Of a DNA stretch of 64,000 nucleotides, positions 63,692-64,000 are shown piece by piece. Every line of letters begins with the position of its first letter. Position 1 is the stretch's first letter. Origin of the DNA: Paenibacillus sp. FSL R5-0623 (GTDB lineage Bacteria > Bacillota > Bacilli > Paenibacillales > Paenibacillaceae); contig NZ_CP150233.1 of assembly GCF_037974265.1 (NCBI RefSeq), positions 4,464,001 through 4,528,000 of the forward strand, written 5' to 3'. The notes below the pieces were generated by a model, which ran no database searches, had not been told where the DNA came from, and saw nothing but the letters and a program-made list of their open reading frames with translations. Made by a program: the position numbers and the translations under genes.

Positions 63692-64000
63692 ATGAAAATT
63701 GCAATCGTAACAGGTGGAAGTAATGGCATTGGTAAAGCGACGGCTCTTGAACTGGGCAAGCGCGGAATTAGCGTGATTCTCACATACAATTCTTATAAGG
63801 ACCGGGCAGAAGCTGTTGTTAAGGAAGTTGAGAAGAATAATGGAGTTCGGGCTGCAGCACTGAAGTTGGATCTGACGCAAGGATCAACATTCGAAGGTTT
63901 CTCCCTAGAAGTTAAGAAATGCCTCAAAGACATTTGGGATAGAACAACTTTTGATTACTTAGTTAATAATGGAGGTATTGGCGGACCCATGATGTTCAAT
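63692..64000 (+). CDS. SDR-family oxidoreductase (cut by the right edge)
   Basis: MKIAIVTGGSNGIGKATALELGKRG shows the TGxxxGxG nucleotide-binding motif of short-chain dehydrogenases; DLTQ and NNGGIGG (the NNAG-like motif) follow. 103 residues are present; the catalytic YxxxK lies beyond the window. The ATG follows AAGGAGG. Regulated presumably by the divergent AraC protein. Confidence 0.9.
   Translation, partial: MKIAIVTGGSNGIGKATALELGKRGISVILTYNSYKDRAEAVVKEVEKNNGVRAAALKLDLTQGSTFEGFSLEVKKCLKDIWDRTTFDYLVNNGGIGGPMMFN

Overview
The window reads as chromosomal DNA of an aerobic to facultatively anaerobic, endospore-forming member of the Bacillales, most likely Paenibacillus. Pointers are spore photoproduct lyase, the aroQ-yqhR-yqhQ neighbourhood known from Bacillus, MntR and Zur metal regulators, a metG T-box leader, a YesMN-type two-component system inside a sugar ABC operon, Amj, a YdaT-like stress protein and many AraC-type regulators. 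I see no rRNA, tRNA, CRISPR array, transposase or prophage. The taxon is an inference from gene content and style.

Left third (1-25 kb): aroQ (cut by the window edge), yqhR and yqhQ; a patatin-like lipase; a secreted GHL10 protein with a copper-amine-oxidase-like stalk; mntR; splB. A Zur-type zinc operon follows (znuA-znuC-znuB-ccdA, with a sigma-A promoter and Zur box), then metG under a T-box, yidD-zur, a large secreted PKD-like protein, and a six-gene operon for carbohydrate import, sensing and cleavage (binding protein, two permeases, YesM-like kinase, YesN-like regulator, GH3 hexosaminidase).

Middle (25-46 kb): a fermentation module of pflA, pflB and adhE with the divergent regulator fnr. 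Perfect TGTGA-N6-TCACA boxes lie upstream of pflB and adhE at the same distance from a -10 candidate. Next come a lipoprotein, an unknown protein, an HxlR regulator, a sugar catabolic cluster (ThuA, TIM-barrel isomerase, Gfo/Idh/MocA) with a divergent AraC regulator, a second Gfo/Idh/MocA pair, a TVP38 membrane protein, an msrA-msrB fusion, a TetR/MFS pair with two matching operators, and amj.

Right third (46-64 kb): a YdaT-like gene behind a sigma-B-like promoter, yitT, then a repeat-bearing intergenic stretch leading into a TIR-like NADase candidate translationally coupled to a tiny basic protein (possible defence pair). After that come a YhjD-like protein, cysK, a DinG-family helicase, catalase and a PL9 pectate lyase. 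A WXG100 polymorphic toxin with a PD-(D/E)XK-type C terminus is followed by two candidate immunity genes. Last are a secreted protein, a decayed gene, an AraC regulator and a truncated SDR.

A dispersed palindromic repeat occurs three times (about 29.1, 46.3 and 48.3 kb). One copy runs into a 153-bp tandem duplication. The most interesting items are the TIR pair, the toxin locus, the FNR regulon geometry and the repeat family.
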